From: Paenirhodobacter ferrireducens | GTDB taxonomy: Bacteria; Pseudomonadota; Alphaproteobacteria; Rhodobacterales; Rhodobacteraceae | Assembly (NCBI RefSeq): GCF_004022265.1 | Contig: NZ_SAVB01000016.1 | Location: forward strand, 62,001-126,000 | Length of the DNA: 64,000 bases | Direction: 5' to 3' | Shown here: positions 15,925 through 26,257 of the stretch, piece by piece | How the letters are laid out: each line of letters begins with the position of its first letter | How positions within the stretch are numbered: the first letter of the stretch is position 1 | Program-made: the position numbers and the translations under genes | The notes under the pieces: generated by a model | Database searches by the model: none | What the model saw: only the letters and a program-made list of their open reading frames with translations | What the model was told of the DNA's origin: nothing

Positions 15925-16120
15925 GATAATATCCCCCCTTTTGTCCCCAAAAAGCGTTTCCTTCGCGCCTTTTCGGGGGACTCCGGTGAACATCTGGTTA
16001 CCGGAGCTAGGGCCTATTATATACTTTTTAATCTTTCTATTGTTGAGCCATATCAACTTTTGCATGTGTAAAAATCGTGCACACACAAAACCTTAGGTTG
16101 CGTTTTTAGATATTGGCGCA
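15925..16120 (-). promoter_or_regulatory. AT-rich promoter/operator region of the exopolysaccharide operon
   Basis: A strongly AT-rich island in GC-rich surroundings. On the minus strand it has a near-ideal -10 (TATAAT, 16021-16016) but no good -35. In the -35 zone and upstream is a 16-bp palindrome GTTGA-N6-TCAAC (16042-16057), then TGTGT/ACACA half-sites near 16065-16086. The leader contains a hairpin CTCCGGT/ACCGGAG (15981-15987, 16000-16006). The pattern suggests an activator-dependent promoter. Confidence 0.5.
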
Positions 16121-16125
16121 CGCAA

Positions 16126-16146
16126 GGCGAGAGCACTCGCCTATTT
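16126..16146 (+). terminator. Hairpin at the 3' end of the sulfatase gene
   Basis: GGCGAG-AGCA-CTCGCC (16126-16141) followed on the plus strand by TATTTTT. It abuts the sulfatase stop codon. For the leftward sulfatase transcript the U-tract is poor; for rightward transcription it would be a good terminator, blocking antisense entry into the sulfatase gene. Confidence 0.5.
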
Positions 16147-18501
16147 TTCCGACAATGCTGCGTTAACACATTCAGCCGGCAGGTCAAGGTCGATCGCGAC
16201 GCCGCCCTTGCGCCAGAGTCGGAAGTCCTCACCGTCCATCTTGCCGGCATTCGCGGTCAGCAGACGGAATCGGTTGGCGAAGTAGGTGGTCGCCCCGACC
16301 GTCACCTTGCGGATCACCAGATCGGTGTCACCGGTCTTGCCTGCCCCCGCCCAGTCGTCGTTCAGGAACCAGATGTCGAGGCGGCGCGCACAGGCGCCGG
16401 CGGCCAGCGGCAGCCGCACCTCGGTCATCGCCGCCGAGATCGCGGCAGCACTTGCGACGGCGTGGGTGGTATCGGCCGCCGCCGGAACCTCGAAGCCGCC
16501 AACGTCCTTACCGTCCAGCATCACCCAGCCCTTCGGCGGAGCGTCGAAGCGCGTGCCGGAGACGGTCAGCACCACCTCGGTCGGCAGCGCGGCGGGCGCT
16601 GCCGGCTTCTTCCCGGACAGCACCGCGGCAAGATGGGCGTCATGGGCCGAGACGGCGGCCGCCAGCGTCGCCTGCGCAGCCCCGGCCGCCTCGGGATCCT
16701 CGCCCGCCCTGTCCGCCGCCTCGAGCGGATCGGCAGACAGATCGAAGAGCCGCTTCTCGCCGGTGCTGGCGTTGTATATGTACTTGCGCGCACCCTCGCG
16801 GAAACCGAGCTGGAACCCGTTCCAGGGCGCGAAGAACATCACCCCGTCGGGGCGCTCGGGCGCAAAGACCGAATGCCCCTCCCATTGCCAGGGGCGCGGC
16901 AGGCCGAGCAGGTCCGCCACCGTCGGCGCGACATCGGTGATGCCGACGATCAGGTCGCTGCGGCTGCCGGAGAAAAGCTGCGGGTTGATGAAGGCGAAGG
17001 GGATGTGGACGTTCTCCTCGAACAGACCCGAGGCGTGCACATAGGTGCCATGCTCGCCGAAAGCCTCGCCGTGATCGCCGAGCACCACGACCAGCGTCTC
17101 GTCGGCAAGCCCCGTCTCGCGCAGGTGGTCCATCAGCCGCCCGAAGGCACTGTCGCCCACCCGCAGCGCGTTCAGATAGCGATTCAGGTCCGGATCGTCG
17201 GAATAGGGCTGCAGATCCGGGCCGGGGAAATAGGGATGATGCGTCATCCCGGTGCGGAAGGTGACGAAGAAAGGCTGCTCCGGTGCGGTGTCGATCCATG
17301 CGTTGATCCGGTCGGCGGTGCACAGATCCGACGAGGTGTTCAGGAAGCGGTCGGTGACGCTTTGCACCTCGAACACGCCCTGATCGCAGGTCCAGTCGCG
17401 ATAATCCACGACATGCTCGAAGCCCATCTCGGTGACGAAACCGCCGGTGTTCTGGAACCGGTTGTCCGAGGAGTTGAAGAAGGCGGCGCGGGCGCCCGCC
17501 TTCTGCATCTCGCGCGCGAGGCTCGGAAAGCCCGCCAGCACCCCGGTCTCGGTCATCGAGGTGCTCGAAAGCTCGGGGATCAGCCCGGCAAGCGCGGAGA
17601 CGAGGAAATAATTCGAGGCCGGCACATGCGCATAGGCCCTGTCGAAGGCCAGCGCATGCGCCAGCTCGGCCTTGAGGTGCGGGGTGACGGGCACTGTGCC
17701 TTCCCAGCCCTCGGCCCGGCGCGCGGGCGTCGATTCATAGGCGTAAAGCAAGACGTTGCGGATCCGCTTCGACGGATCAGCCGGACGCGGCAGGCCGGGC
17801 ACGGTGGCAAAAGCGCTGCGCGCGTCGCCGGGCCCGAGTGCGGCAACCGCGGCGTCGCCATCGCTGCCGCCGATCGAGCGCAGGAAGGCCCAGGCCGGGT
17901 TCACCAGCCGCGCCCGTGCGACGCCGGTGGGCGCGGTGTCAAGCGCCGCGCCCGAGACGATGCCGAGCCCGAAGAGGCCGAGCAGCAGCGCCGCCCCCGG
18001 CGCCCGCCAGCCGGCGAGCCCCCGCGCCCCCAGCACCAGCGCCGCGACCAGCGCCGCCACCCCGAAGAAGGCGAGCGGCGAGACCAGATGCCAGATGCTG
18101 TCGAAGATCACGTCGGTATGGGCAATGTCGGAATAGGCGACCCAGTCCATCGTCACCGGCGCGCCCAGCATGTCGAGGGCGACGAGATTGCCGATCCCCC
18201 ACAGCATCAGGAGGCTCGCGAGCACGCCATAGAGCGCCGCGGCGGCACGCCCCGCCCGCGTCCCCTCGCCGCGCAGCACGGTGATCGTGGCATAGGTCAG
18301 CGCCAGCAGGATGAGCCAGTCCTGCCACATGCCGCGCAACACCAACTCGGCCCCGGCCCCGGCCGAAAGCCCCGCGAGGTCGCCGCGCAAGGCCACGATC
18401 CGCACCCCCAGAAGCACCAGCCCGAGCAGCGCCCCGGTCCACAGCACGCGCGCCGAGCGAACCTCGTTCGGAACGCGCGCGCCCAGCGGTTTCTCGTCCA
18501 A
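16141..18501 (-). CDS. Membrane-anchored sulfatase/phosphoglycerol-transferase-like protein
   Basis: 786 residues. About five transmembrane helices fill the first 185 residues; a periplasmic alkaline-phosphatase-superfamily domain follows, with LYAYESTPA (first metal site), NYFLVSALAG (nucleophile region) and VVLGDHGEAFGEHG (second metal site). This layout matches LtaS/MdoB/EptA-type enzymes that move phospho-head groups onto glycans or lipids. A C-terminal region of about 170 residues is extra and unassigned. Translation appears to start at TTG with GGGGGAGG six bases upstream. It lies 20 bases after the Sel1 gene and is probably co-transcribed with it. Confidence 0.8.
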   Translation of the reverse strand: MDEKPLGARVPNEVRSARVLWTGALLGLVLLGVRIVALRGDLAGLSAGAGAELVLRGMWQDWLILLALTYATITVLRGEGTRAGRAAAALYGVLASLLMLWGIGNLVALDMLGAPVTMDWVAYSDIAHTDVIFDSIWHLVSPLAFFGVAALVAALVLGARGLAGWRAPGAALLLGLFGLGIVSGAALDTAPTGVARARLVNPAWAFLRSIGGSDGDAAVAALGPGDARSAFATVPGLPRPADPSKRIRNVLLYAYESTPARRAEGWEGTVPVTPHLKAELAHALAFDRAYAHVPASNYFLVSALAGLIPELSSTSMTETGVLAGFPSLAREMQKAGARAAFFNSSDNRFQNTGGFVTEMGFEHVVDYRDWTCDQGVFEVQSVTDRFLNTSSDLCTADRINAWIDTAPEQPFFVTFRTGMTHHPYFPGPDLQPYSDDPDLNRYLNALRVGDSAFGRLMDHLRETGLADETLVVVLGDHGEAFGEHGTYVHASGLFEENVHIPFAFINPQLFSGSRSDLIVGITDVAPTVADLLGLPRPWQWEGHSVFAPERPDGVMFFAPWNGFQLGFREGARKYIYNASTGEKRLFDLSADPLEAADRAGEDPEAAGAAQATLAAAVSAHDAHLAAVLSGKKPAAPAALPTEVVLTVSGTRFDAPPKGWVMLDGKDVGGFEVPAAADTTHAVASAAAISAAMTEVRLPLAAGACARRLDIWFLNDDWAGAGKTGDTDLVIRKVTVGATTYFANRFRLLTANAGKMDGEDFRLWRKGGVAIDLDLPAECVNAALSEK

Positions 18502-18521
18502 GATGGGCCTCCCCCTTCGCC

Positions 18522-19979
18522 CTACCGGGCCGCGAAAACAGCCCCGAGCACATCGGGACGCATCACGCTGTCATTGCAGGGCGGATCGTCCGGCAACCGG
18601 CTGCAGGCCCGATACAACGCCCTGAGTGTCTGCCGCCCGGCAATGCCGTCAAGGGCACCGCGATAGAGCCCCTCGCCCGCAAGCTTCTTTTGCAGCAGAT
18701 AGATGGTCGCGTTCGGATTGGCCTTGTAGAGGTCGCGGCCGAAATCTTTCGTCGCAAGCTCGGGCCGGCTCGCCACCTGCGTAGCCAGCTTCGCCCAGGC
18801 CGCGGGCGCGCGGGCGCGCGCCGCCGCGATCGTCTCGCCAAGCCGCCAGCTGTCGTCGGGCCCGATCGTTGCGCCATATTTTGCCAGCGCCGCATCGGCA
18901 TTGTCGAGATGGCGGTGCACGTTCATCCGGTTGCCGTCGCGCAGCAGCCCCACGAGGAAGCGCGCCGCCGTGCCATTGCCGGCATCCGCCGCCGTCTGCA
19001 ACCGTTCGATCGTCTTCGGCCCGCTCGCGATCATCGAGATGCCCCACATCTGCCGCGTAGCGTCGAGCACCTCGATCCGCTCGTTGCCCGCCGCCCGCGC
19101 CCGCTCGGCAAAGCCCGCGAATTTTGCGCGCGAGACGGAGCCGCCACCGAGATAGCCATACATCGCCCCCTCGGCGAGAACCGCCCAGGCCTCGCCATCG
19201 CCCATCTCGCCGGCGCGGCGCAGAAGCGCCTCGGCGCCCGCGGCATCGCGCTGGCTCCACATCAGCATCTCGCCGACCTGACGCAGCGCCTTGGGCTTGC
19301 CCTGCGCCGCCGCAGCCTCGGCCAGATCGCGCGCCTTCGCGGCATCCTTTGGCAGGCCGATGCCGTACAGATAAAGGCCCGAGAGCGCGGTCTGCGCGCG
19401 TGCGTCGCCGGCGGTCACCCCCTCCTCAAGCAGCGCCTTGCCGGCGGCAACGTCGCGCGGCAGAATCCAGCCACCGACGAGTTGCTCGCCCAGAAGCGCG
19501 CGCGCCTCGCCGTCGCCCGCCGCGGCGGCCTTCGCAAGCAGCGCCTTCGCGCGCGCGGGATCGGCCGGGGCCGCCTTGCCCCATAGCAGCGCGCCACCAA
19601 GCGCCGTCATCGCCCGCGCATCGCCCGCCGTTGCTGCCGCCTCGAGCAGCGCCAGCCCACGCGCGGGATCGGCCTTGAGGTAATAGCCATCGACCAGCAT
19701 CCGGCCGAGCTCGGCCTGTGCCTTGACATCGCCCTTTGCCGCGGCCTGCCCCAAGAGCTCGGCGCCCGCCGGCACATCCGCCGCCGCCCCGTCGAGCCCG
19801 TAGATCAGGGCGAGCCCGCGATCGCGGATCGTCTGCGGCGAATCGCTCGCCGCCTGTGCCGGAACCTGCGGCGCAGGCTGCTGCTGAGCCACCGCAAACC
19901 CAGCAGGATAAGCAGATATTCCCAGAATTGCCGCAACCGACACCGTGGCGATTAACGGCGGCATATGAAGAACACGCAT
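18522..19979 (-). CDS. Secreted Sel1-repeat protein
   Basis: 485 residues with a signal peptide ending near AGFAVA. The mature protein is built of Sel1-like alpha-helical repeats with the pattern A...G...A...LG (for example GDVKAQAELGRMLVDGYYL and GDARAMTALGGALLWG). It ends in a region without clear repeats that has two cysteines (RACSRLPDDPPCND). Such proteins are scaffolds or regulators in periplasmic polymer systems (AlgK- or ExoR-like roles). The GGGGAGG before the ATG at 19979 sets the start. Placement just before the sulfatase and near the synthase operon suggests a role in the same surface polymer. Confidence 0.82.
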   Translation of the reverse strand: MRVLHMPPLIATVSVAAILGISAYPAGFAVAQQQPAPQVPAQAASDSPQTIRDRGLALIYGLDGAAADVPAGAELLGQAAAKGDVKAQAELGRMLVDGYYLKADPARGLALLEAAATAGDARAMTALGGALLWGKAAPADPARAKALLAKAAAAGDGEARALLGEQLVGGWILPRDVAAGKALLEEGVTAGDARAQTALSGLYLYGIGLPKDAAKARDLAEAAAAQGKPKALRQVGEMLMWSQRDAAGAEALLRRAGEMGDGEAWAVLAEGAMYGYLGGGSVSRAKFAGFAERARAAGNERIEVLDATRQMWGISMIASGPKTIERLQTAADAGNGTAARFLVGLLRDGNRMNVHRHLDNADAALAKYGATIGPDDSWRLGETIAAARARAPAAWAKLATQVASRPELATKDFGRDLYKANPNATIYLLQKKLAGEGLYRGALDGIAGRQTLRALYRACSRLPDDPPCNDSVMRPDVLGAVFAAR

Positions 19980-20077
19980 GAGATCCTCCCCCCACTTCGA
20001 GGTTAATAATCCCACTTTTCAGGGCACTTGTCTTTGATCTCGGCCAATGTCCCCGCATCCGGGGGCGCGGCGGCGGC

Positions 20078-22531
20078 TCAGAACGGAACGTCCCCCGCCG
20101 CGTCGGCCGCGGTCACGAAGCCCGCCTTGACATGCTTGGCGCCCGCCTTGTCGAACTCGATCACCAGTGTGTCGCCCTCGATCTCCATCACCTCGCCATA
20201 GCCGAACTTCTTGTGGAAGACGCGCGCGCCGATGCCGAAGGCGACATGATCGACGGTGGTGACGGTGGTCGGGCGCGGCGGCGGGGCGCCATGGCTTTGC
20301 AGCCGCTTCCAGCCCGGCGAATTGTAGACATCGGCACGGCTTGCCCGCTCCTCCATCCGCGAGCCGCCGCCAAAACCGCTGCCCGCCCCGCCAAAGGCGC
20401 CGGCCGCCCCGAACCCGCCACCATAGAGCCCGGGCGGGGTCAGCACCTCGACATGGGCGGCCGGCAGCTCGTCGATGAAGCGCGAGGGCAGCTGCGACTG
20501 CCACTGGCCATAGACCCGGCGGTTGCCGGCAAAGGAGATCGTGCACAGCTTCTCGGCCCGGGTGATGCCGACATAGGCCAGCCGGCGCTCCTCCTCGAGC
20601 CCCTTCTGCCCGGTCTCGTCCATCGCGCGCTGGCTCGGGAACAGCCCATCCTCCCAGCCCGGCAGGAAGACGACCGGAAATTCCAGCCCCTTCGCCGCGT
20701 GCAAGGTCATGATCGAGACCTTGTCCTCGCCCTCGGCACTGTCATTGTCCATGATCAGCGCGACGTGCTCGAGGAAGCCCTGCAGGTTCTCGAACTGCTC
20801 GAGCGCCTTGACCAGTTCCTTCAGGTTCTCGAGCCGGCCGGGCGCCTCGGGGGTTTTGTCGTTCTGCCACATCTCGACATAGCCCGACTCCTCGAGGATG
20901 CGCTCGACCAGCCGGATATGCGAATGATCGTTTGCCGGCGGCACCGCGCCCTCGTCGAGCTCGATCAGCGCATCGTCATCCTCGGCCGGGCTCGCCGCTG
21001 TGGCCGGCGAGGCGGCGCGGATCTCGGCGTTCCAGCGCGCGACATTCTCGACGAAAAGCCGCAGCTGCCCGCCCGCCTTGCCACCGATCTCGCCCGCCGC
21101 GACCAGCCGGCGCGCGGCATCGAACAGGCTCAGCCCCGCCTCGCGCGCCATCATCTGAATGCGCGCCTGCGCCTTCTCGCCCAGCCCGCGCTTCGGCGTG
21201 TTGATGACGCGCTCGAAGGCAAGATCGTCCTCGGGCGAGACGGCCAGGCGGAAATAGGCCATCGCGTCGCGGATCTCGAGCCGTTCATAGAACCGCGGCC
21301 CGCCGATCACCCGATAGGGCAGACCGATGGTCAGGAAACGGTCCTCGAAGGCGCGCATCTGGTGGCTGGCGCGCACGAGGATCGCCTGATCGGACAGCCG
21401 CACCGCCCCGACCGGACGCCGCCCCGCGGCGATCGCCTCGATCTCCTCGCCGATCCAGCGCGCCTCTTCCTCGCCGTCCCAATGGCCGATCAGGCGCACC
21501 TTCTCGCCGCCCTTCGCCTCGGTCCAGAGCGTCTTGCCAAGCCGTCCCTCGTTCGTCGCGATGAGCCGCGAGGCGGCGGCCAGGATATGCTCGGTCGAGC
21601 GGTAATTCTGTTCGAGCCGGATCACCACCGCGCCCGGGAAATCCTTCTCGAAGCGCAGGATGTTGCCGACCTCGGCGCCGCGCCAGCCATAGATCGACTG
21701 GTCGTCATCGCCGACGCAGCAGATGTTGCGATGGCCCTGCGCCAGCAGCCGCAGCCACAGATATTGCGCGACGTTGGTGTCCTGATATTCGTCGACGAGG
21801 ATATAGCGGAACCAGCGCTGATACTGCGCCAGCACATCCGCGTGGGTCTGGAAGATCGTCACCATATGGAGCAGCAGATCGCCGAAATCGACGGCGTTCA
21901 GCGTGCGCAGCCGGTCCTGATAGGCGGCATAAAGCTCGGAACCGCGGTTGTTGAAGGCCGCGGTCTCGGCGCCCTTCACCCGCTCGGGCGTCAGCGCGCG
22001 GTTCTTCCAGCCGTCGATGATGCCTGCAAGCTGCCGCGCCGGCCAGCGCTTCTCGTCCATGTTCGCGGCCAGGATCAGCTGCTTCAGCAACCGGATCTGG
22101 TCGTCGGTGTCGAGGATGGTGAAGTTCGACTTCAGCCCGACGAGTTCGGCATGCCGCCGCAACAGCTTGACGCAGACCGAGTGGAAGGTGCCAAGCCACG
22201 GCATCCCCTCGATCGCACCGCCCAGCAGCCGGCCCACGCGCTCCTTCATCTCGCGCGCGGCCTTGTTGGTGAATGTGACGGCCAGGATCTCGTTCGGGCG
22301 GCAGCGGCCCGAATGGATCAGATGCGCGATCCGCGTGGTCAGCGCCTTGGTCTTGCCGGTGCCCGCCCCCGCCAGCATCAGCACCGGCCCGTCGAGCGCC
22401 TCGACCGCAGCGCGCTGCGCCGGGTTCAGCCCCTCGAGATAGGGCACGGGGCCGCCCTGCATTCCCTGCAGCGCGCGCTGCGTGAGACTCAGCGCCCCCT
22501 CGAACGGATCATCGTCGTCATAACTGCTCAT
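20078..22531 (-). CDS. uvrD: UvrD/PcrA-type ATP-dependent DNA helicase
   Basis: Superfamily 1A 3'-5' helicase for nucleotide excision and mismatch repair. The 817-residue protein shows motif I AGAGTGKTKALT near residue 58, motif Ia AVTFTNKAAREMK, motif II VDEYQDTN, motif III GDDDQSIYGWRGA, motif IV VIRLEQNYRS, motif V TLHAAKGLEFPVVF and motif VI RRLAYVGITRA. A Gly-rich disordered linker near residue 715 leads to a C-terminal domain like the RNA-polymerase-binding module of PcrA. It stands alone with the PfpI gene divergent. Confidence 0.95.
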   Translation of the reverse strand: MSSYDDDDPFEGALSLTQRALQGMQGGPVPYLEGLNPAQRAAVEALDGPVLMLAGAGTGKTKALTTRIAHLIHSGRCRPNEILAVTFTNKAAREMKERVGRLLGGAIEGMPWLGTFHSVCVKLLRRHAELVGLKSNFTILDTDDQIRLLKQLILAANMDEKRWPARQLAGIIDGWKNRALTPERVKGAETAAFNNRGSELYAAYQDRLRTLNAVDFGDLLLHMVTIFQTHADVLAQYQRWFRYILVDEYQDTNVAQYLWLRLLAQGHRNICCVGDDDQSIYGWRGAEVGNILRFEKDFPGAVVIRLEQNYRSTEHILAAASRLIATNEGRLGKTLWTEAKGGEKVRLIGHWDGEEEARWIGEEIEAIAAGRRPVGAVRLSDQAILVRASHQMRAFEDRFLTIGLPYRVIGGPRFYERLEIRDAMAYFRLAVSPEDDLAFERVINTPKRGLGEKAQARIQMMAREAGLSLFDAARRLVAAGEIGGKAGGQLRLFVENVARWNAEIRAASPATAASPAEDDDALIELDEGAVPPANDHSHIRLVERILEESGYVEMWQNDKTPEAPGRLENLKELVKALEQFENLQGFLEHVALIMDNDSAEGEDKVSIMTLHAAKGLEFPVVFLPGWEDGLFPSQRAMDETGQKGLEEERRLAYVGITRAEKLCTISFAGNRRVYGQWQSQLPSRFIDELPAAHVEVLTPPGLYGGGFGAAGAFGGAGSGFGGGSRMEERASRADVYNSPGWKRLQSHGAPPPRPTTVTTVDHVAFGIGARVFHKKFGYGEVMEIEGDTLVIEFDKAGAKHVKAGFVTAADAAGDVPF

Positions 22532-22679
22532 GGCGGCAATCTAGCCGCCCGCGCCGGCAAGGCCAAGAGTTGTTCCGCATCCGTTCGCGCCCACGCCCCC
22601 GCCGGTAGTATTCCCGCACCACCCGCGCCCCTCCCCCCTCGCCTAGACTGGGCACGGAGGAGAGCCAAGGGAGGAAAAC

Positions 22680-23237
22680 ATGGCAAAGATCCTGATGATC
22701 ACCGGCGATTTCACCGAGGATTACGAGACGATGGTGCCGTTCCAGTGCCTGCTGACCTGCGGGCACACGGTGGATGCGGTCTGCCCGGGCAAGGCGGCGG
22801 GCGAAACGGTGAAGACCGCGATCCACGATTTCGAGGGCGACCAGACCTATTCCGAAAAGCCCGGCCACAATTTCGCGCTCAATGCCGATTTCGCGACGGT
22901 CGATCCGGCGGACTATGACGCGCTCGTCGTGCCGGGGGGCCGGGCGCCGGAATATCTGCGCCTCGATGCTCAGGTGCGGGCGATGGTGCGCCACTTTTTT
23001 GAGACCGACAAACCCGTCGCCGCGATCTGCCACGGCGCGCAACTTCTGGCTGCGGCGGGCGTGCTGTCAGGCCGAACCTGCTCCGCCTATCCCGCCTGTT
23101 CCTACGAGGTGACGGCGGCAGGCGGCACCTATGCCGATATTCCGGTGACAGAGGCGGTGACCGATGGCAATCTCGTCACCGCGCCCGCCTGGCCCGCGCA
23201 TCCGAGCTGGCTGCGGCAGTTCATGGCGCTGCTCTGA
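22680..23237 (+). CDS. DJ-1/PfpI family protein
   Basis: 185-residue cytoplasmic protein of the class I glutamine amidotransferase-like superfamily. The nucleophile elbow AICHGAQLL holds the catalytic Cys near residue 118 followed by His. The conserved [14 protein letters not shown] segment precedes it. Family members act as protease/chaperone or deglycase-type stress enzymes; the substrate here is not known. A strong AGGGAGGAAAAC lies before the ATG. It is followed 24 bp later by the ribbon-helix-helix gene, probably in one transcript. Confidence 0.88.
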   Translation: MAKILMITGDFTEDYETMVPFQCLLTCGHTVDAVCPGKAAGETVKTAIHDFEGDQTYSEKPGHNFALNADFATVDPADYDALVVPGGRAPEYLRLDAQVRAMVRHFFETDKPVAAICHGAQLLAAAGVLSGRTCSAYPACSYEVTAAGGTYADIPVTEAVTDGNLVTAPAWPAHPSWLRQFMALL

Positions 23238-23261
23238 CATCAACGGGAGGGAGGCCCCGCG

Positions 23262-23636
23262 ATGTGCGAACTCTTCATCAAGGCCGATGCCGGCCAATGG
23301 CAAAGCCGCACGCACAGCCTGCGCATCGACGGGGTCGCCACCTCGATCCGGATCGAGGACGCCTTCTGGGCGACACTCGGGGAGATCGGCGCGCGCGACG
23401 GGATGAGCGTGGCGCAGCTGATCACCCGGCTCTGGCACGAGGCGATAGATGCCGATCATGACCTCGGCAATTTCACCTCGTTCCTCCGGGTCTGCTGCGC
23501 GCGCTACCACGCGCTGATCGCGGCGGGCGAGATCTCGGCCGACCTCGGCGTGCCGATTGCCGCCCACCCGGCCCGCGCGATCCTCGCGCGCGAGGCGGCG
23601 CGGCGGGCGGAACGGGAAACGGCGCGGATGAACTGA
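23262..23636 (+). CDS. Ribbon-helix-helix domain protein
   Basis: 124 residues. The N-terminal part (HSLRIDGVATSIRIEDAFWATLGEIGARDGMSVAQLITRLW, written here in pieces: strand HSLRIDGVATSIRIED, helix FWATLGEIGARDG, helix SVAQLITRLW) fits the RHH_4 domain found widely in alphaproteobacteria. The C-terminal part is helical and basic. Likely a small DNA-binding regulator; targets unknown. Led by GGGAGGGAGG. It converges with folE2 across an inverted-repeat element. Confidence 0.78.
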   Translation: MCELFIKADAGQWQSRTHSLRIDGVATSIRIEDAFWATLGEIGARDGMSVAQLITRLWHEAIDADHDLGNFTSFLRVCCARYHALIAAGEISADLGVPIAAHPARAILAREAARRAERETARMN

Positions 23637-23645
23637 ACCGGGGAA

Positions 23646-23766
23646 GGGGGCGCTGCCCCCTCTGGCCTGCGGCCGTTCACCCCCGGAGTATTTGCACCAG
23701 GAAACGCGGCTTTCGCCTTGCCCCAAATACCTCGGGGGAGTCCGAAGGACGGGGGGCAGCGCCCCC
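23646..23766. repeat. Inverted pair of a dispersed GC-rich intergenic element between convergent genes
   Basis: Outer arms GGGGGCGCTGCCCCC (23646-23660) and GGGGGCAGCGCCCCC (23752-23766). Inner arms CCCCCGGAGTATTTG (23680-23694) and CAAATACCTCGGGGG (23724-23738). Related copies occur at 34962-34998 and, with the GAGTATTT core, at 31960-32055. It most likely folds as a large hairpin that ends both transcripts. Confidence 0.65.
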
Positions 23767-23776
23767 CTGCCCGGTC

Positions 23777-24886
<1,110 letters not shown>

Positions 24887-24952
24887 CTGTCCCTCCGGTC
24901 GGTCGCGGCCCCGGACCATATGGGACCCGGGCCGCGAAAGTCCAAGGGAAAC

Positions 24953-26131
24953 TCAGGCCGCGTCCAACGCGCCGCGGATGTCCGCGACCAGATCGGCGGT
25001 GTCCTCGATCCCCATCGAAATCCGCACCAGCCCTTCGGTGATGCCGATCGTGGCGCGGTCTTCCGCGCTCAGGTTCTTGTGCGTCGTCGTCGCCGGATGG
25101 GTCGCGATCGACTTCGCATCGCCGAGGTTGTTCGAGATCGAGACGATCTTCATCGCGTCGAGGAAGCGGAAGGCCGCCGCCTTGCCGCCGGCCAGATCGA
25201 GGCACAGCAGCGTGCCGCCTGCCCCCATCTGCGCCATCGCCAGCGCGTGCTGCGGATGGTCGGCGAGCCCGGGATAGATGGTGCGGGCAAGTTTCGCGTG
25301 CCCCACCACCGCCGCGGCCACCGCCGCCGCATTCGCCGCCTGCGCCCGCACCCGCAAATCGAGCGTCTGCAGGCCCGAAAGCAGGATCCAGGCGTGGAAC
25401 GGGCTCATCGCGCCGCCGGTATGCTTGACATAGGTCTCGAGCGGGCCACGGATGAACTCGCGCGTGCCCAGCACGATACCGCCCAGCACCCGGCCGCCGC
25501 CGTCGATGTGCTTGGTCGCGGAATAGACGATGACATCGGCCCCAAGCGCCACCGCGCGCGAGAAGATCGGCGAGGCGAAGGCGTTGTCGACCACCACCAC
25601 GGCACCGACGGCATGGGCGATCCCGGCCACGCCCTTGATGTCGATCACCTCGAGCCCGGGGTTCGACACGCTCTCGAAGAAGCACACCTTGGTCTCGGGC
25701 CGCACCGCCGCGCGCCAGTTCGCCAGATCGGCGCCGTCGATCAGCGTCACTTCGACGCCGAAGGTCGCGAGAACCTTGAGCACATGCAGGCACGAGCCGA
25801 ACATCTGCCGCGCGGCGACGACATGATCGCCCGGCTTCACCAGCGCCATCAGCGCGCCGTTGATCGCGGCCATCCCCGAGGCGCAGGCGAAACCGTCCTC
25901 GGTGCCCTCAATCGCCGCCATCCGGTCCTCGAACATCCGCGTCGTCGGGTTGCCGTAGCGGGCATAGATGAACTCGTCCGGGCCCGAGGAGATGAAGCGT
26001 GCCTCGGCGACCTCGGCCGAGGGATAGACGAAGCCCTGCGTCAGGAACAGCGCCTCGGCCATCTCGCCGTATTGCGAGCGGCGGATGCCGTCATGCACGA
26101 GTTTCGTCCGGGTGTTCCAGTCTTTCGTCAT
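24953..26131 (-). CDS. metZ: O-succinylhomoserine sulfhydrylase
   Basis: PLP enzyme of the Cys/Met metabolism family that makes homocysteine from O-succinylhomoserine and sulfide. The 392-residue protein has RYGNPTTRMFEDRMAAIEG near residue 55, the PLP-phosphate loop CASGMAAI, and the PLP lysine in YSATKHIDGGGRVLGG near residue 205. The start MTKDWNTRTKLVH follows AGGAGAGGGCCC. A candidate sigma-70 promoter lies directly upstream. No SAM riboswitch could be recognised in the short leader. Confidence 0.92.
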   Translation of the reverse strand: MTKDWNTRTKLVHDGIRRSQYGEMAEALFLTQGFVYPSAEVAEARFISSGPDEFIYARYGNPTTRMFEDRMAAIEGTEDGFACASGMAAINGALMALVKPGDHVVAARQMFGSCLHVLKVLATFGVEVTLIDGADLANWRAAVRPETKVCFFESVSNPGLEVIDIKGVAGIAHAVGAVVVVDNAFASPIFSRAVALGADVIVYSATKHIDGGGRVLGGIVLGTREFIRGPLETYVKHTGGAMSPFHAWILLSGLQTLDLRVRAQAANAAAVAAAVVGHAKLARTIYPGLADHPQHALAMAQMGAGGTLLCLDLAGGKAAAFRFLDAMKIVSISNNLGDAKSIATHPATTTHKNLSAEDRATIGITEGLVRISMGIEDTADLVADIRGALDAA

Positions 26132-26157
26132 GGGCCCTCTCCTGAAAAGGTGACACG

Positions 26158-26185
26158 GCCTAACGCCGCGGGCCCGGCGCGTCAA
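26158..26185 (-). promoter_or_regulatory. Predicted sigma-70 promoter of metZ
   Basis: On the minus strand TTGACG (26185-26180), 16 bases, then TTAGGC (26163-26158), leaving a leader of about 20 bases before the ATG. The -35 is excellent and the -10 weak, a usual pattern in Rhodobacteraceae. Confidence 0.55.
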
Positions 26186-26257
26186 CCTGCCGCAGCCGCC
26201 GAGGTCTGCAATTCGGCCTTGTATTCAAGGGTTTGAATAAGGACGACGCAGGCGAGA

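Noticed and set aside
26132-26257. SAM-II or SAM/SAH riboswitch upstream of metZ.
   Set aside because: The predicted leader is only about 20 bases, and the pseudoknot signature sequences of those riboswitches are not found; a sigma-70 promoter occupies the space.
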